From Streptomyces catenulae (GTDB lineage: Bacteria > Actinomycetota > Actinomycetes > Streptomycetales > Streptomycetaceae), in assembly GCF_000718015.1 (NCBI RefSeq), contig NZ_JODY01000003.1, forward strand, positions 62,001 to 126,000: a DNA stretch of 64,000 nucleotides, given 5' to 3'. The notes under the pieces are model-generated. The model had not been told where the DNA came from. It made no database searches and was given only the letters and a program-made list of their open reading frames with translations. The position numbers and the translations under genes were made by a program. Positions within the stretch are counted from its first letter, which is position 1, and each line of letters opens with the position of its first letter. This document shows positions 53,191-61,067 of this stretch, in pieces.

Positions 53191-54096
53191 ATGGACCTCC
53201 AGCAGATGCGCTACGTCGTCGCGGTGGCGGAGACCGGCGGCTTCACCCGCGCCGCCGAGCGGTGCCATGTCGTCCAGTCGGCGCTCAGCCACCAGGTGGC
53301 CCGGCTGGAGAAGGAGCTGGGGGCCCGGCTGTTCGAGCGGACCAGCCGACGGGTGCGGCTGACCGCCGCCGGGGAGGCGTTCCTGCCCCCTGCCCGCCGC
53401 GCCCTGGAGGCTGCCGAGCGGGCCCGCTCGGACGTGGCGGCGGCCACCGGCGAGATACGGGGCGCGCTGACCGTGGGTTCCATCCCCGCGGTGGCGTCCG
53501 TGGACCTCCCGGCGGTGCTGCGGGAGTACCGCCTGCGCCATCCGCAGGTGCGGATCAGCCTGCGGGCCGGTTCCAGCGAACAGCTCGTCGCGCGGGTGCG
53601 CGACGGCCACCTGGACGCGGCGCTCCTCGGCGTACAGCCCGGCTTCCTGCCGCAGGGCGTCCACGACCGGGAACTCGCCCGCACCCGGCATGTCGCCGTG
53701 GTCGCCCCGGAACATCCGCTGGCCAGGTGCGGTGAGGTGGACATCCGCCGCCTCACCGGGGAGGTGTTCGTGGACTTCGCCGACGGCAGCGCCGCCCGCG
53801 CCCAGTCGGACCGGGCGTTCGCGGCGCTGGGCCTGCGGCGCGAGGTCGCCTTCGAGGTGTCCGGGGTCGAACTCATGGCCCCGATGGTCCGTCACGGGCT
53901 GGGCATCGCCCTGCTGCCCGCGACATTCGCCGCCGAACTCCACGGTCTGCGGACCGTACCGGTCATCGACGGTCCCGTACGCGTGGAGCGCCTCGCCTGG
54001 CGCCGCTTCCCGCCGTCCCCCGCCGCCTCCGCCTTCCTCGCCCTGCTGGGCGTCGACACCCCACCCGCCCCGGAGACGGACCCGGAGCCCTCCTGA
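53191..54096 (+). CDS. LysR-family transcriptional regulator
   Basis: A 301-residue LTTR. The N-terminal winged HTH (MDLQQMRYVVAVAETGGFTRAAERCHVVQSALSHQVARLEKELG) and the linker helix to residue 85 are standard; the co-inducer domain begins at GALTVGSIPAVASVDLP. The ATG at 53191 has no ribosome site, and its neighbourhood holds the repeats noted above, so autoregulation is likely. The divergent VOC gene is the obvious target. It converges on the GAF regulator gene. Confidence 0.92.
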   Translation: MDLQQMRYVVAVAETGGFTRAAERCHVVQSALSHQVARLEKELGARLFERTSRRVRLTAAGEAFLPPARRALEAAERARSDVAAATGEIRGALTVGSIPAVASVDLPAVLREYRLRHPQVRISLRAGSSEQLVARVRDGHLDAALLGVQPGFLPQGVHDRELARTRHVAVVAPEHPLARCGEVDIRRLTGEVFVDFADGSAARAQSDRAFAALGLRREVAFEVSGVELMAPMVRHGLGIALLPATFAAELHGLRTVPVIDGPVRVERLAWRRFPPSPAASAFLALLGVDTPPAPETDPEPS

Positions 54097-54244
54097 CGGA
54101 CGTGAGGGATGTGGCGTACGGGATGGACGGGAGGGACGGGCATGTCCGAGGTGGCCGGATCCCTGCGGGCCGCCGCTCCCCGGGCAGCCACCCACCCCCG
54201 CCTCCCCGCTCCCGCAGCGTTCGGCCGCCGCGGAGCCCCATCCG

Positions 54245-55525
54245 TCAGGGGCTCCCCGCCTCTCCCCGGGCCGCCCGTACCCCCGGAGCCACCGAGTGCG
54301 GCAGCAACTGGCCCGGCTCCGCGGGGAGTCGCAACTCCGGGACGATGCCGTCGGCGAAGCGGTACGGGCGGTGGGCCAGGAGTCCGGCGAGGTGGCGGCG
54401 GAGGCGGGAGAGTTCCGCGCGGACGGTGACCGCGCGGCCACCGTCGCCGAAGAGGTCCCGGGCCAGTTCCGCGGCGGTCCGCCCCTCGGGGTGGGTGGCC
54501 AGCAGGAACAGCAGCTCGGCGTGGCGGGGGCTCAGCTCGTGCGTCCAACTGCCCGCCGGACCGCTGACGGTGAGCGCGGCGCGGCCGGGCTCGGCGAGGT
54601 CGAGCAGCGCCCGGCGCGGCTGCGGCGCCCGCTCCCCGCCGATCCGGATCAGCCAGCCGCCCGGCAACGGCTCCAGCGCGCACAGCCCGTGCCGCGGCAG
54701 CCAGAGCGGCCCCGGCTCCGGCATCTTCGGCAGCGCCACCCGGTCCGGCGGCGCCAGCCCCACCGCCCCCGCCACCCAGCCGTCCGGGTCGACGGCGAGC
54801 GCCCGCCCGCCGATCCGCGCCAGCACCGGCGCCGCCGTGGACCGCAGCCGCTCCACCGACGCGTGGTGACGCTCCCGCAGCTCCCCCTCGGCCAGCTTCG
54901 CCACCGCCGACACCAGCGCCAGTGTCGCCGGATGGAACCCGTGCGCGGGCCCGCTCACATCGAGGGTGCCCAGCAGCCGCCCGTCCCGCGGATCGTGCAG
55001 CGGCGCGGCGGCGCACGTCCACTGGTGGTGCGAGCGGACGAAGTGCTCCGCGCTGTGCACCAGGACGGGGCGCCGGGCCACCAGCGCGGTGCCGATGGCG
55101 TTGGTGCCGACGACCGGCTCCGTCCAGTCCGCGCCCTTGTCGAAGCCGTGCCGGTCGGCCATCCGCCGGATCGGCGCGCTCCCCTCCAGCCACAGGACGA
55201 GCCCGTCGGCGTCGGTGACCACCATGATCTGCTGCGCGGCGTCGGCGGCGGGCAACAGCGCCTCGTGCAGCACCGGCAACACCGCAGACAGCGGCGAGGT
55301 CGCCTTGCGGTGCTCCAACTCGGCGACGTTCAGCGGGCGTTCGCGCCGGTCGCGGTCGGGGTCCACACCGCAGCTGCGGACCCGGCGCCAGGACGCGTCG
55401 ATGACGGCCCGCGGCGCCTCCGTGCCGTCGCCGGAGAGCGTCGCCTCCCGGAGCGCGGCGAGGCGGCGCGCGGTGGCGCGGGGGTCGTGGGCGCCCGCGT
55501 CGCCGTCGGTCGTTCTCTCGCTCAC
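54245..55525 (-). CDS. GAF domain transcriptional regulator
   Basis: A 426-residue protein. The N-terminus (residues 15-65, VIDASWRRVRSCGVDP) and GAF domain (AAQQIMVVTDADGLVLWLEG, DWTEPVVGTNAIGTALVARRPVLVHSAEHF) match the sensor half of AcoR/DhaR-like activators. Instead of a sigma-54 ATPase it has a C-terminal winged-helix region (LSPRHAELLFLLATHPEGRTAAELARDLFGDGG and VRAELSRLRRHLAGLL). Such Streptomyces proteins often regulate alcohol or aldehyde dehydrogenases, none of which is adjacent. GTG at 55525 after GGAGAG. It is divergent from the adenylate-kinase-like gene. Confidence 0.85.
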   Translation of the reverse strand: MSERTTDGDAGAHDPRATARRLAALREATLSGDGTEAPRAVIDASWRRVRSCGVDPDRDRRERPLNVAELEHRKATSPLSAVLPVLHEALLPAADAAQQIMVVTDADGLVLWLEGSAPIRRMADRHGFDKGADWTEPVVGTNAIGTALVARRPVLVHSAEHFVRSHHQWTCAAAPLHDPRDGRLLGTLDVSGPAHGFHPATLALVSAVAKLAEGELRERHHASVERLRSTAAPVLARIGGRALAVDPDGWVAGAVGLAPPDRVALPKMPEPGPLWLPRHGLCALEPLPGGWLIRIGGERAPQPRRALLDLAEPGRAALTVSGPAGSWTHELSPRHAELLFLLATHPEGRTAAELARDLFGDGGRAVTVRAELSRLRRHLAGLLAHRPYRFADGIVPELRLPAEPGQLLPHSVAPGVRAARGEAGSP

Positions 55526-55974
55526 TCAACTCTCCGTGGTGCCGGGCCTCCCGTCCGCGCCGTGGTGCCGTCGGACGACGGACGACCTGGGGTCAGGCCG
55601 TGACGGAAGAGCCCATTGCACCGACCGGTGCAACGGAGCGCAACCGTTGTGACCTCCGATGTTCCCGGGGAACGTGTTCCCGGCGGCCGGTGGGTACCGT
55701 CCCCCGTGGTTCCCACCGGCCGCCGCGCGCCCCGCGCCCGTACGGGGGCGGCGGACACCGGGAACGGTCCGCGGAACGGTGTGGCGCGGCGGGTGCGGGA
55801 CCGTTGCAAAAACGTCACGCCACTCCGGACGGGGCGGCGTTGCCGTACGGGAACACCGCCGCGCCGGGCGCCGTTGCCGGAGTGCCGCGGCGGCGTGGGA
55901 CCGCGGAACGGATGGGCCGCGCCGGACACCGGCGCGGTGGGGCCACACCCCGCCGGTGCGGGAGGGAGATCGCC
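55526..55974. promoter_or_regulatory. Palindrome-rich 450-bp control region
   Basis: No convincing gene. It contains TTGCACCG-AC-CGGTGCAA (55616-55633), CAACGG/CCGTTG arms (55631-55649), GTTCCCGGGGAAC (55661-55673), a 14-bp inverted repeat (55681-55694 / 55712-55725), direct repeats CCGCGGAACGG (55769 and 55901), and CCGTTGCA (55803). It lies between the divergent GAF regulator and the adenylate-kinase-like gene. Confidence 0.6.
55681..55725. repeat. Perfect 14-bp inverted repeat
   Basis: CGGCGGCCGGTGGG and its complement, separated by 17 nt. It could terminate transcription from either side or be an operator. Confidence 0.75.
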
Positions 55975-56397
55975 ATGAACGTTGCCGGCAACGCCGCGGC
56001 CCCGTGCGTCGTGGTGCTGGGCGCCGACGGACCGCTGCGCGTGGCGCGCGCCGACCGGCTGGCCGCGCATTACCGCGTCCCGCGCCGCGCCGCCGCCGAC
56101 ATCCCGGCGGCGCCGCACCCGCCGTCCGCCGGATACGTCGTCGACGCCGCGCCCGGTCTGCTCGCCCGCTTCACCGCGGCGGGCGGCCCGCCCCCGGCGC
56201 TGGCCCGCGCCGATCTGGTGGTGTATCTGCGGACGGTGGCCGGGGGCGTCGGCGCCGCCCACCGCGCGATCCACTACTACGAGGCCCGGGGTGTCCTCGT
56301 CGGCTTCCGGCCGGACGTCCCGGACGAGGAGTTATACGTCGTCATCGAGGCGGCGCTCCGCGAACGCCGCGGCACACCGCCCGCCTCCCGGCCCTAG
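55975..56397 (+). CDS. Adenylate-kinase-like protein with a degenerate P-loop and a TTA codon
   Basis: A 140-residue protein that I read as a shortened adenylate kinase relative. CVVVLGADGPLRVARADRLAAHYRVPR aligns by eye with the P-loop start of adenylate kinase (VLLGPPGAGKGTQA...RLA), but the loop is GADGPLR (residues 16-22) with no Lys. GYVVDAAPGL sits where GFPR would be, and AIHYYEARGVLVGFRPDVPDEELYVVIEAALRER matches the C-terminal YYRERGLL...VDG...DEV...I..AL. The lid domain is missing. Catalysis is therefore unlikely; a nucleotide sensor or scaffold role is inferred. Codon 120 is TTA, the bldA-dependent leucine codon. GGAGGGAG precedes the ATG. Confidence 0.75.
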   Translation: MNVAGNAAAPCVVVLGADGPLRVARADRLAAHYRVPRRAAADIPAAPHPPSAGYVVDAAPGLLARFTAAGGPPPALARADLVVYLRTVAGGVGAAHRAIHYYEARGVLVGFRPDVPDEELYVVIEAALRERRGTPPASRP

Positions 56398-56463
56398 GGA
56401 GCGCCTTCGCGGGGCCGCGCCCGGAGCCGCCAGGGCTCCGCCGCCGTGCGTCCGCCGCCCGGA

Positions 56464-56469
56464 TACGGT
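56464..56469 (+). promoter_or_regulatory. -10 element of a probable leaderless promoter (BrkB-family gene)
   Basis: TACGGT (TANNNT) ends 6 nt before the GTG at 56476, which has no Shine-Dalgarno. Confidence 0.45.
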
Positions 56470-56475
56470 GGGCGG

Positions 56476-57642
56476 GTGCAGCCGGAGAGCGAACCGACCG
56501 AGCGGCCCGAGGGCCGTCTGACCAGGGCCAGGGTCCTGTACCGCAATGTCTCCAAGCGGCGGCTCGGCTGGCTGCTCCTCAAGGATGTCGTCCACAGCTG
56601 CATGACGTACCGGGTCACCGGACTCGCCGCCGAGGCGGCCTTCTTCTGCCTGCTGTCGCTGCCCCCGCTGCTCCTGGGCCTCATCGGTCTGCTCGGCTAC
56701 ATGGAGCCGTGGATCGGCCGGGACACCATCGACGGCATCCGTGAGCAGATCCTCCACGCCTCCTCCGCCGTCCTCTCCGACCAGGGTGTCAACGAGATCG
56801 CCCGGCCGCTGCTCGAAGACGTCTTCACCGGCCGCCGCCCGGACGTCATCTCCCTCGGCTTCGCCCTCGCCCTGTGGTCCGGCTCGCGCGCGGTGAACGT
56901 CTTCGTCGACACCATCACGATCATGTACGGGCTGGACGGCCGCCGCGGCATGGTCCGGACCCGGCTGCTGGCGTTCGTGCTCTACCTCGTCGCGCTGCTC
57001 GTCGGCGTCGTCGCGCTGCCGCTGATGGTGGTCGGCCCGGACACGCTGGTGCACTGGCTCCCGGCGAGCGCGAACGTCATCCGGGCGCTGTACTGGCCGG
57101 TCGTGCTGCTGCTGTCGGTGGCCTTCCTCACCACGCTCTACCACGTGTCGGTGCCGGTCCGTTCGCCCTGGCCGGAGGACATCCCGGGCGCGGTGGTGGC
57201 CCTCGCGATGTGGGTGCTGGGCAGCTTCCTGCTGCGGATCTACCTCACCGCGACGGTCGAGGGCCCGACGATCTACGGGTCGCTGGCGGCGCCGGTCGCG
57301 GTGCTGCTGTGGATCGGCGTCTCGGCGTTCGCGGTCCTCGTCGGCGCCGCGATGAACGCCGCCATCGACCGCGTCTGGCCCTCGGTGGCCACCGCCGCGG
57401 CCCGCGCCGAGAAGGAACGCCGCGCGGCGGAGGCGGCCGCGGCCCGTGAGAACGGCCCCGAGGGCGACGTCGGGGCGGACGACGACGATGATGACGACGA
57501 GGACGATGACGACGACGGGGTGGACGACGAGGACGAGCCGCTGCCGCCCGCCGAGTACCCGGAGCGGTGGGCGCGGTTCCTGCCGCCCGAGGAGATCCGC
57601 GGCCGGTTGCCGCGCCGCCTCCGGCGCCCGCGCCGCCGCTGA
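56476..57642 (+). CDS. YihY/BrkB family membrane protein with an acidic tail
   Basis: A 388-residue integral membrane protein with six predicted helices, opening with the family pattern VLYRNVSKRRLGWLLLKDVVHSCMTYRVTGLAAEAAFFCLLSLPPLLLG. The old name ribonuclease BN is a misannotation of this family; its function is unsettled. An unusual cytosolic tail from about residue 320 has a helical Ala/Glu/Arg part and then about 22 nearly uninterrupted Asp/Glu residues, ending with a basic LPRRLRRPRRR. Start GTG at 56476, probably leaderless. It converges on the phosphatase gene with 3 bp between the stops. Confidence 0.88.
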   Translation: MQPESEPTERPEGRLTRARVLYRNVSKRRLGWLLLKDVVHSCMTYRVTGLAAEAAFFCLLSLPPLLLGLIGLLGYMEPWIGRDTIDGIREQILHASSAVLSDQGVNEIARPLLEDVFTGRRPDVISLGFALALWSGSRAVNVFVDTITIMYGLDGRRGMVRTRLLAFVLYLVALLVGVVALPLMVVGPDTLVHWLPASANVIRALYWPVVLLLSVAFLTTLYHVSVPVRSPWPEDIPGAVVALAMWVLGSFLLRIYLTATVEGPTIYGSLAAPVAVLLWIGVSAFAVLVGAAMNAAIDRVWPSVATAAARAEKERRAAEAAAARENGPEGDVGADDDDDDDEDDDDDGVDDEDEPLPPAEYPERWARFLPPEEIRGRLPRRLRRPRRR

Positions 57643-57652
57643 CTGTCAGCGG
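57636..57652. repeat. Palindrome spanning both convergent stop codons
   Basis: CCGCTGAC-T-GTCAGCGG: the plus-strand TGA of the BrkB gene and the minus-strand TGA of the phosphatase gene sit symmetrically in its two arms. Confidence 0.7.
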
Positions 57653-58806
57653 TCCTCGCCGGGCGCCTCCCGGTAGCGGACCAGCAGCATCGCCGCGTCG
57701 TCGTGGAGCGGCCCCTCGGCGTGCGCGACGACGTCCTCCCGGACCGCCCGCAGCGCCTCCTCCGGATCGTCGTCCTTCAGCAGCCTCGCGCGGGTGTCGA
57801 GCGGGTAGAACCGGCCGCCGCCGTCCCGCGCCTCGGTGACGCCGTCGGTGTAGAAGAGCAGTTGGTCCCCGGCGACGAACGGCACCGTGTGCGGCTTGGG
57901 GCCGTCCCCGTCGCCGTACGCCGCCAGACCCAGCGGCAGTGCGCGTTCGGGCGGTGCGGCGAAGTCCACCCCGCCCCCGGCGCGCACCACCAGCGGCGCC
58001 GGGTGGCCGAAGTTCAGCAGCGTCGCGGACGGGCCGTCGCCGATCTCCGCGAGCACCGCCGTCACGAACCGTTCGCCGCCCAGATGGCGGCCGAGCGCCC
58101 GCTCCACCCGTGCGCCGACCGCGGTCAGATCTGTCTCGTCGTGCGCCGCCTCCCGGAACGCGCCCAGCACCACCGCGGCGCTCTCCACCGCCTCAAGGCC
58201 CTTGCCCTGGACGTCGCCGACGATGATCCGGACGCCGCCGGGCGAGGTCACCACCTCGTACAGATCGCCGCCGATCCGCGCCTCGGCCACCGCCGAGGTG
58301 TACGAGACGGCGATCCGCAGCGGTCCGGCGCCGCGCGGGACCGGCCGCAGCAGGACCCGCTGGGCGACCTCGGCGATGGAGCGGACGTTCGCCAGCTCCG
58401 CCTCGCGCCGCTGCCGCATCACCGCGGCCACCACACCGGCGACCGTCACCCCGGCCACCGACAGCAGCGCGGGCAGCCCCCGGCGCCCCTCGAAGAGCCC
58501 GTCGTACATGCCCAGCCCCAGGCAGAGCAGGAAGGCGGCGGAGCCGACCACGGCGGTACGGCGCCAGCCGCCGACCAGACCGGCGAAGGCCGGTCCCAGT
58601 GAGACGAGGGGAAGGAACCCGACCCCGGGCCCGGCGGTCACGTCGACCGCGGTGACCACGGCCATCACGCCGTAGGGGAGCACGGCGAGCACGCGGGCGC
58701 TCAGGGGTTGCTTCGGGTGGTCCACGGCCAACGGGTGCTCCGGCGGTTCGAGGGTTGGGACGGGCGGCGTCGGGCCCGCCCGGCCCACCCCACCGGAGCT
58801 GAGCAT
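57646..58806 (-). CDS. SpoIIE-type PP2C serine/threonine phosphatase, membrane-bound
   Basis: A 386-residue phosphatase. About four hydrophobic helices occupy residues 35-125, then a PP2C/SpoIIE domain: ARIGGDLYEVVTSPGGVRIIVGDVQGKGLEA holds the two metal-binding Asp residues, followed by NFGHPAPLVVRAGG, LLFYTDGVTEARDGGG and a DDAAMLLVRY end. The family dephosphorylates anti-anti-sigma factors in partner-switch systems; no partner gene is adjacent. Starts at 58806 (ATG) and 58812 (GTG) are both possible, with no clear ribosome site. Confidence 0.92.
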   Translation of the reverse strand: MLSSGGVGRAGPTPPVPTLEPPEHPLAVDHPKQPLSARVLAVLPYGVMAVVTAVDVTAGPGVGFLPLVSLGPAFAGLVGGWRRTAVVGSAAFLLCLGLGMYDGLFEGRRGLPALLSVAGVTVAGVVAAVMRQRREAELANVRSIAEVAQRVLLRPVPRGAGPLRIAVSYTSAVAEARIGGDLYEVVTSPGGVRIIVGDVQGKGLEAVESAAVVLGAFREAAHDETDLTAVGARVERALGRHLGGERFVTAVLAEIGDGPSATLLNFGHPAPLVVRAGGGVDFAAPPERALPLGLAAYGDGDGPKPHTVPFVAGDQLLFYTDGVTEARDGGGRFYPLDTRARLLKDDDPEEALRAVREDVVAHAEGPLHDDAAMLLVRYREAPGEDR

Positions 58807-58886
58807 AAGCACTGGTCGGCGGGCGAATTACCTCGAATGCCCGCCGTTACCGAATCGCAGCGGCCCTGCGCGTGCTCCTTCGCAGG

Positions 58887-59144
58887 TCAGGGCAGGAACA
58901 TCCGGGCCGACTCCACCCGGCCGGGACGCAGGATGCGGAGGGGGCCGAGATTGCAGGCGGGGCACTCGGTCCGGGACAGCGGGGAGGGGACGTGGACCCC
59001 TCCGGAGTAGTACACGGCGCGGCGCCGACCGGAGAGGTCGGTGGTGTGCCGGATCTCGTAGCGCTCTTCCCATCCGTGCCCGCAGTGCAGACAGACGAAC
59101 GAGTACGCCTCGTGAACGGTCTCGGCCTCGCGGTCCATGTCCAC
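58887..59144 (-). CDS. Small zinc-ribbon protein
   Basis: An 85-residue protein with Cys18/Cys21 (FVCLHCGHGWEERYEI) and Cys61/Cys64 (TECPACNLGPLRIL), a two-knuckle zinc ribbon as in small Streptomyces proteins of unknown function. Starts ATG 59150, GTG 59144 and ATG 59138 are in frame; 59144 was chosen because GGAAGG lies 6 nt before it, whereas it abuts 59150. No partner is evident. Confidence 0.8.
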   Translation of the reverse strand: MDMDREAETVHEAYSFVCLHCGHGWEERYEIRHTTDLSGRRRAVYYSGGVHVPSPLSRTECPACNLGPLRILRPGRVESARMFLP

Positions 59145-59387
59145 CCACATCCTTCCGCGGCCCCACGGTCCGAACGATGGGACCTCATCGGTGGCATACC
59201 AGGCATCCCGTGCCTTATCCGTCCATTATGGCGCAGCGGGTGGGGTCGGGGTAAATGCCGAAGGGGCGCGGGCGGGGGCTCCGGGCGGGGTCACGGAGTG
59301 CGGGAACGTGGAGCCGGAGAGTGGGGGCGGCGTCCCGGGGGCTGCCGCCGACCGTCGTGGCGGCGGCAGCCCTCCGTCCGGGAGCGG

Positions 59388-59972
59388 TCAGGCTTCGCGG
59401 GGGGAGAAGCCGCCGGTGGCGCTGCCGCTGTCCGTGCAGTCCGTGCCGTGGTAGGTGTCGGCGAAGCTGCCGGTGAGGCCGGTGTAGGCGTCGTAGCTGT
59501 GGTCCATGGGCAGGTCCTCGCCGACCCGGAACCGCAGTTGCAGATGGACCGACTCTCGGGGCTTCAGCGCCTTCGGGGCGGGGACGGTGCCCCCGGCGTC
59601 GCCGTCGGCCCGGCGCAGCGGCTGCCAGGCGTTCCGCGCGGTGTCCCAGTACTGCAGATCGCCGTACGGGCTCAGATCCTTCTCGCCGGGGTTGTAGACG
59701 AAGCTGCCCAGCTCGGCGGTGAGGGTGAACGAGGTCAGCTCCTTCTTCGAGGAGTTGGTGAGCGTGGCGGTGTAGGTCGTCCAGTCGGTGCCGAGGGTGA
59801 TCGACTCGGGTATGCCGAAGACCCGGCCGTCGAGGAAGCTGTAGCTCTCCTTCCCGACGTCGGAGCACTTCGGGAGGGCGGCGGGGGCTGCGGAGGCGGG
59901 GGCGGCGGCCAGCAGTACGGGGATCAGGGTGGCCGTCGCGGCCGAGGCGGACAGGGCGCGGCGCAGTCTCAT
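59388..59972 (-). CDS. Secreted protein with an Ig-like domain, paralogue 1
   Basis: A 194-residue exported protein. The Sec signal peptide (RLRRALSASAATATLIPVLLAAAPASA) ends near residue 28. The mature part has two Cys (near residues 36 and 180) and a beta-rich block GIPESITLGTDWTTYTATLTNSSKKELTSFTLTAELGSF that aligns with GLPRELAAGGGWTPFSMTLTNTTDTPLDEVLPFLTVSS in the neighbouring gene, so the two are tandem paralogues. No enzyme motif; probably a cell-surface or matrix protein. GAAAGAG precedes the ATG. Confidence 0.8.
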   Translation of the reverse strand: MRLRRALSASAATATLIPVLLAAAPASAAPAALPKCSDVGKESYSFLDGRVFGIPESITLGTDWTTYTATLTNSSKKELTSFTLTAELGSFVYNPGEKDLSPYGDLQYWDTARNAWQPLRRADGDAGGTVPAPKALKPRESVHLQLRFRVGEDLPMDHSYDAYTGLTGSFADTYHGTDCTDSGSATGGFSPREA

Positions 59973-60074
59973 GGAGATCTCTTTCCTGGTGCTTCGGATC
60001 CGTGGCGCCCGGTGTTGTCGGGTGCCGGGGCTGCGGACCCTCGGGTGGTCGGGCGGTGGGGGAGAGGGCCGGGC

Positions 60075-60707
60075 TCAGGCGGTGGTCGCGGGCCGGGTCG
60101 GCTTCGCGCCCACGGGCAGGATGGTGAAGTCCGACCAGCTCTCCTTGGCCGAACCGCAGGAGCCGTCGGCGTTGCGGTAGTCACCGGCGGCGAGCGCGTA
60201 TCCGGCACCGGGCTCGGCGGTCCTGACCGCGTGGGTGCGCAGCTCCAGCGTGCGGGTGCGGTGCGCGGCGAGGGCGGAGTAGCCGAACAGGTCGCCGGGC
60301 GACGCGTCGTGGAAGGTCTTCCACTTCCCGGTCGTGGGGTCGTGGTACTCGGTCTCCAGCTCCCAGTACGGCCGGTCGACGTCCTCGGCGGAGGACACGG
60401 TCAGGAAGGGCAGGACCTCATCCAGGGGCGTGTCGGTGGTGTTGGTGAGCGTCATGGAGAACGGGGTCCAGCCCCCGCCCGCGGCCAGTTCGCGCGGCAG
60501 TCCCTCGACGGTGACCGTCAGCCGGTCGGACTCGAAGGCGCAGGACCGGCCCGCGCCGTCGGAGCGGTCGGCGTTCCCGGTGCGGTGTGTGCGGGCGGCG
60601 GTGTCGGACGCCTGGGGTGCCGCGGAGGCTGCGGGTGCGGCCAGTGCGGTGGCGGGCGCCAGGACGGCGGCCGCCGCGGCGGCCGTCAGGGTGCGGCGAA
60701 TCTTCAT
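60075..60707 (-). CDS. Secreted protein with an Ig-like domain, paralogue 2
   Basis: A 210-residue exported protein with an Ala-rich Sec signal peptide (MKIRRTLTAAAAAAVLAPATALA) and mature cysteines in GRSCAFESD and DGSCGSAKE. The core is related to the downstream gene product, 102 bp away on the same strand. ATG at 60707, 8 nt after AAAGG. Its upstream region carries a perfect TGACATATGTCA palindrome 45 bp before the start, so its expression is likely repressor-controlled. Confidence 0.8.
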   Translation of the reverse strand: MKIRRTLTAAAAAAVLAPATALAAPAASAAPQASDTAARTHRTGNADRSDGAGRSCAFESDRLTVTVEGLPRELAAGGGWTPFSMTLTNTTDTPLDEVLPFLTVSSAEDVDRPYWELETEYHDPTTGKWKTFHDASPGDLFGYSALAAHRTRTLELRTHAVRTAEPGAGYALAAGDYRNADGSCGSAKESWSDFTILPVGAKPTRPATTA

Positions 60708-61067
60708 CCGGCAGACCTTTCGTGTCCCAAGTGCCGCGGCGGCGGCACGGGTTGACATATGTCATGTTCAGGTCGTGCACGACTCGTGGTGCGCGTGCGG
60801 GTGTATGGGAGACATACGCACTTGTGAGCACCTGCGCCCTGTATATGACCACTCGCGCCGGGGAGTGGTTCCCGGCGCCCTGTCACAGCTGGGACACGGG
60901 CGGCCCGTGCGGCGCCCCGCGCCCGATGCGCTCCGGCTCAGGCGTATCTGAGACGCCGTCATGCGCCGATCGGAAGGTTCCCGGGCCCGGCTCTGCGGAT
61001 CATGTGACTGCTCGCCGTCCGAGCGGCGCTGCACGGTCCGGCGCCCGGGACGCGGTTAACTCGGCGG
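60708..61067. other. Divergent promoter region, 360 bp
   Basis: No convincing gene. The stretch 60750-60850 is AT-richer than its surroundings and holds TGACATATGTCA (60753-60764) and a GTATG-GGAGA-CATAC inverted repeat (60803-60817), followed by TGTATATGACC. It separates the secreted pair from the flavoprotein gene. Confidence 0.5.
60753..60764. promoter_or_regulatory. Perfect 12-bp palindrome, probable operator
   Basis: TGACATATGTCA, 45 bp before the secreted-protein start. The form fits a dimeric repressor of GntR or MarR type, none of which is encoded nearby. Confidence 0.55.

Noticed and set aside
55600..55974. N-terminal extension of the adenylate-kinase-like protein to 265 residues
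   Set aside because: The added 125 residues are Arg/Gly/Pro-rich with no structure and run through the palindromes; the ATG at 55975 has a perfect ribosome site.
57470..57540. Microsatellite of GAC/GAT triplets
   Set aside because: It is in frame and encodes the acidic tail of the BrkB protein, with mixed codons.
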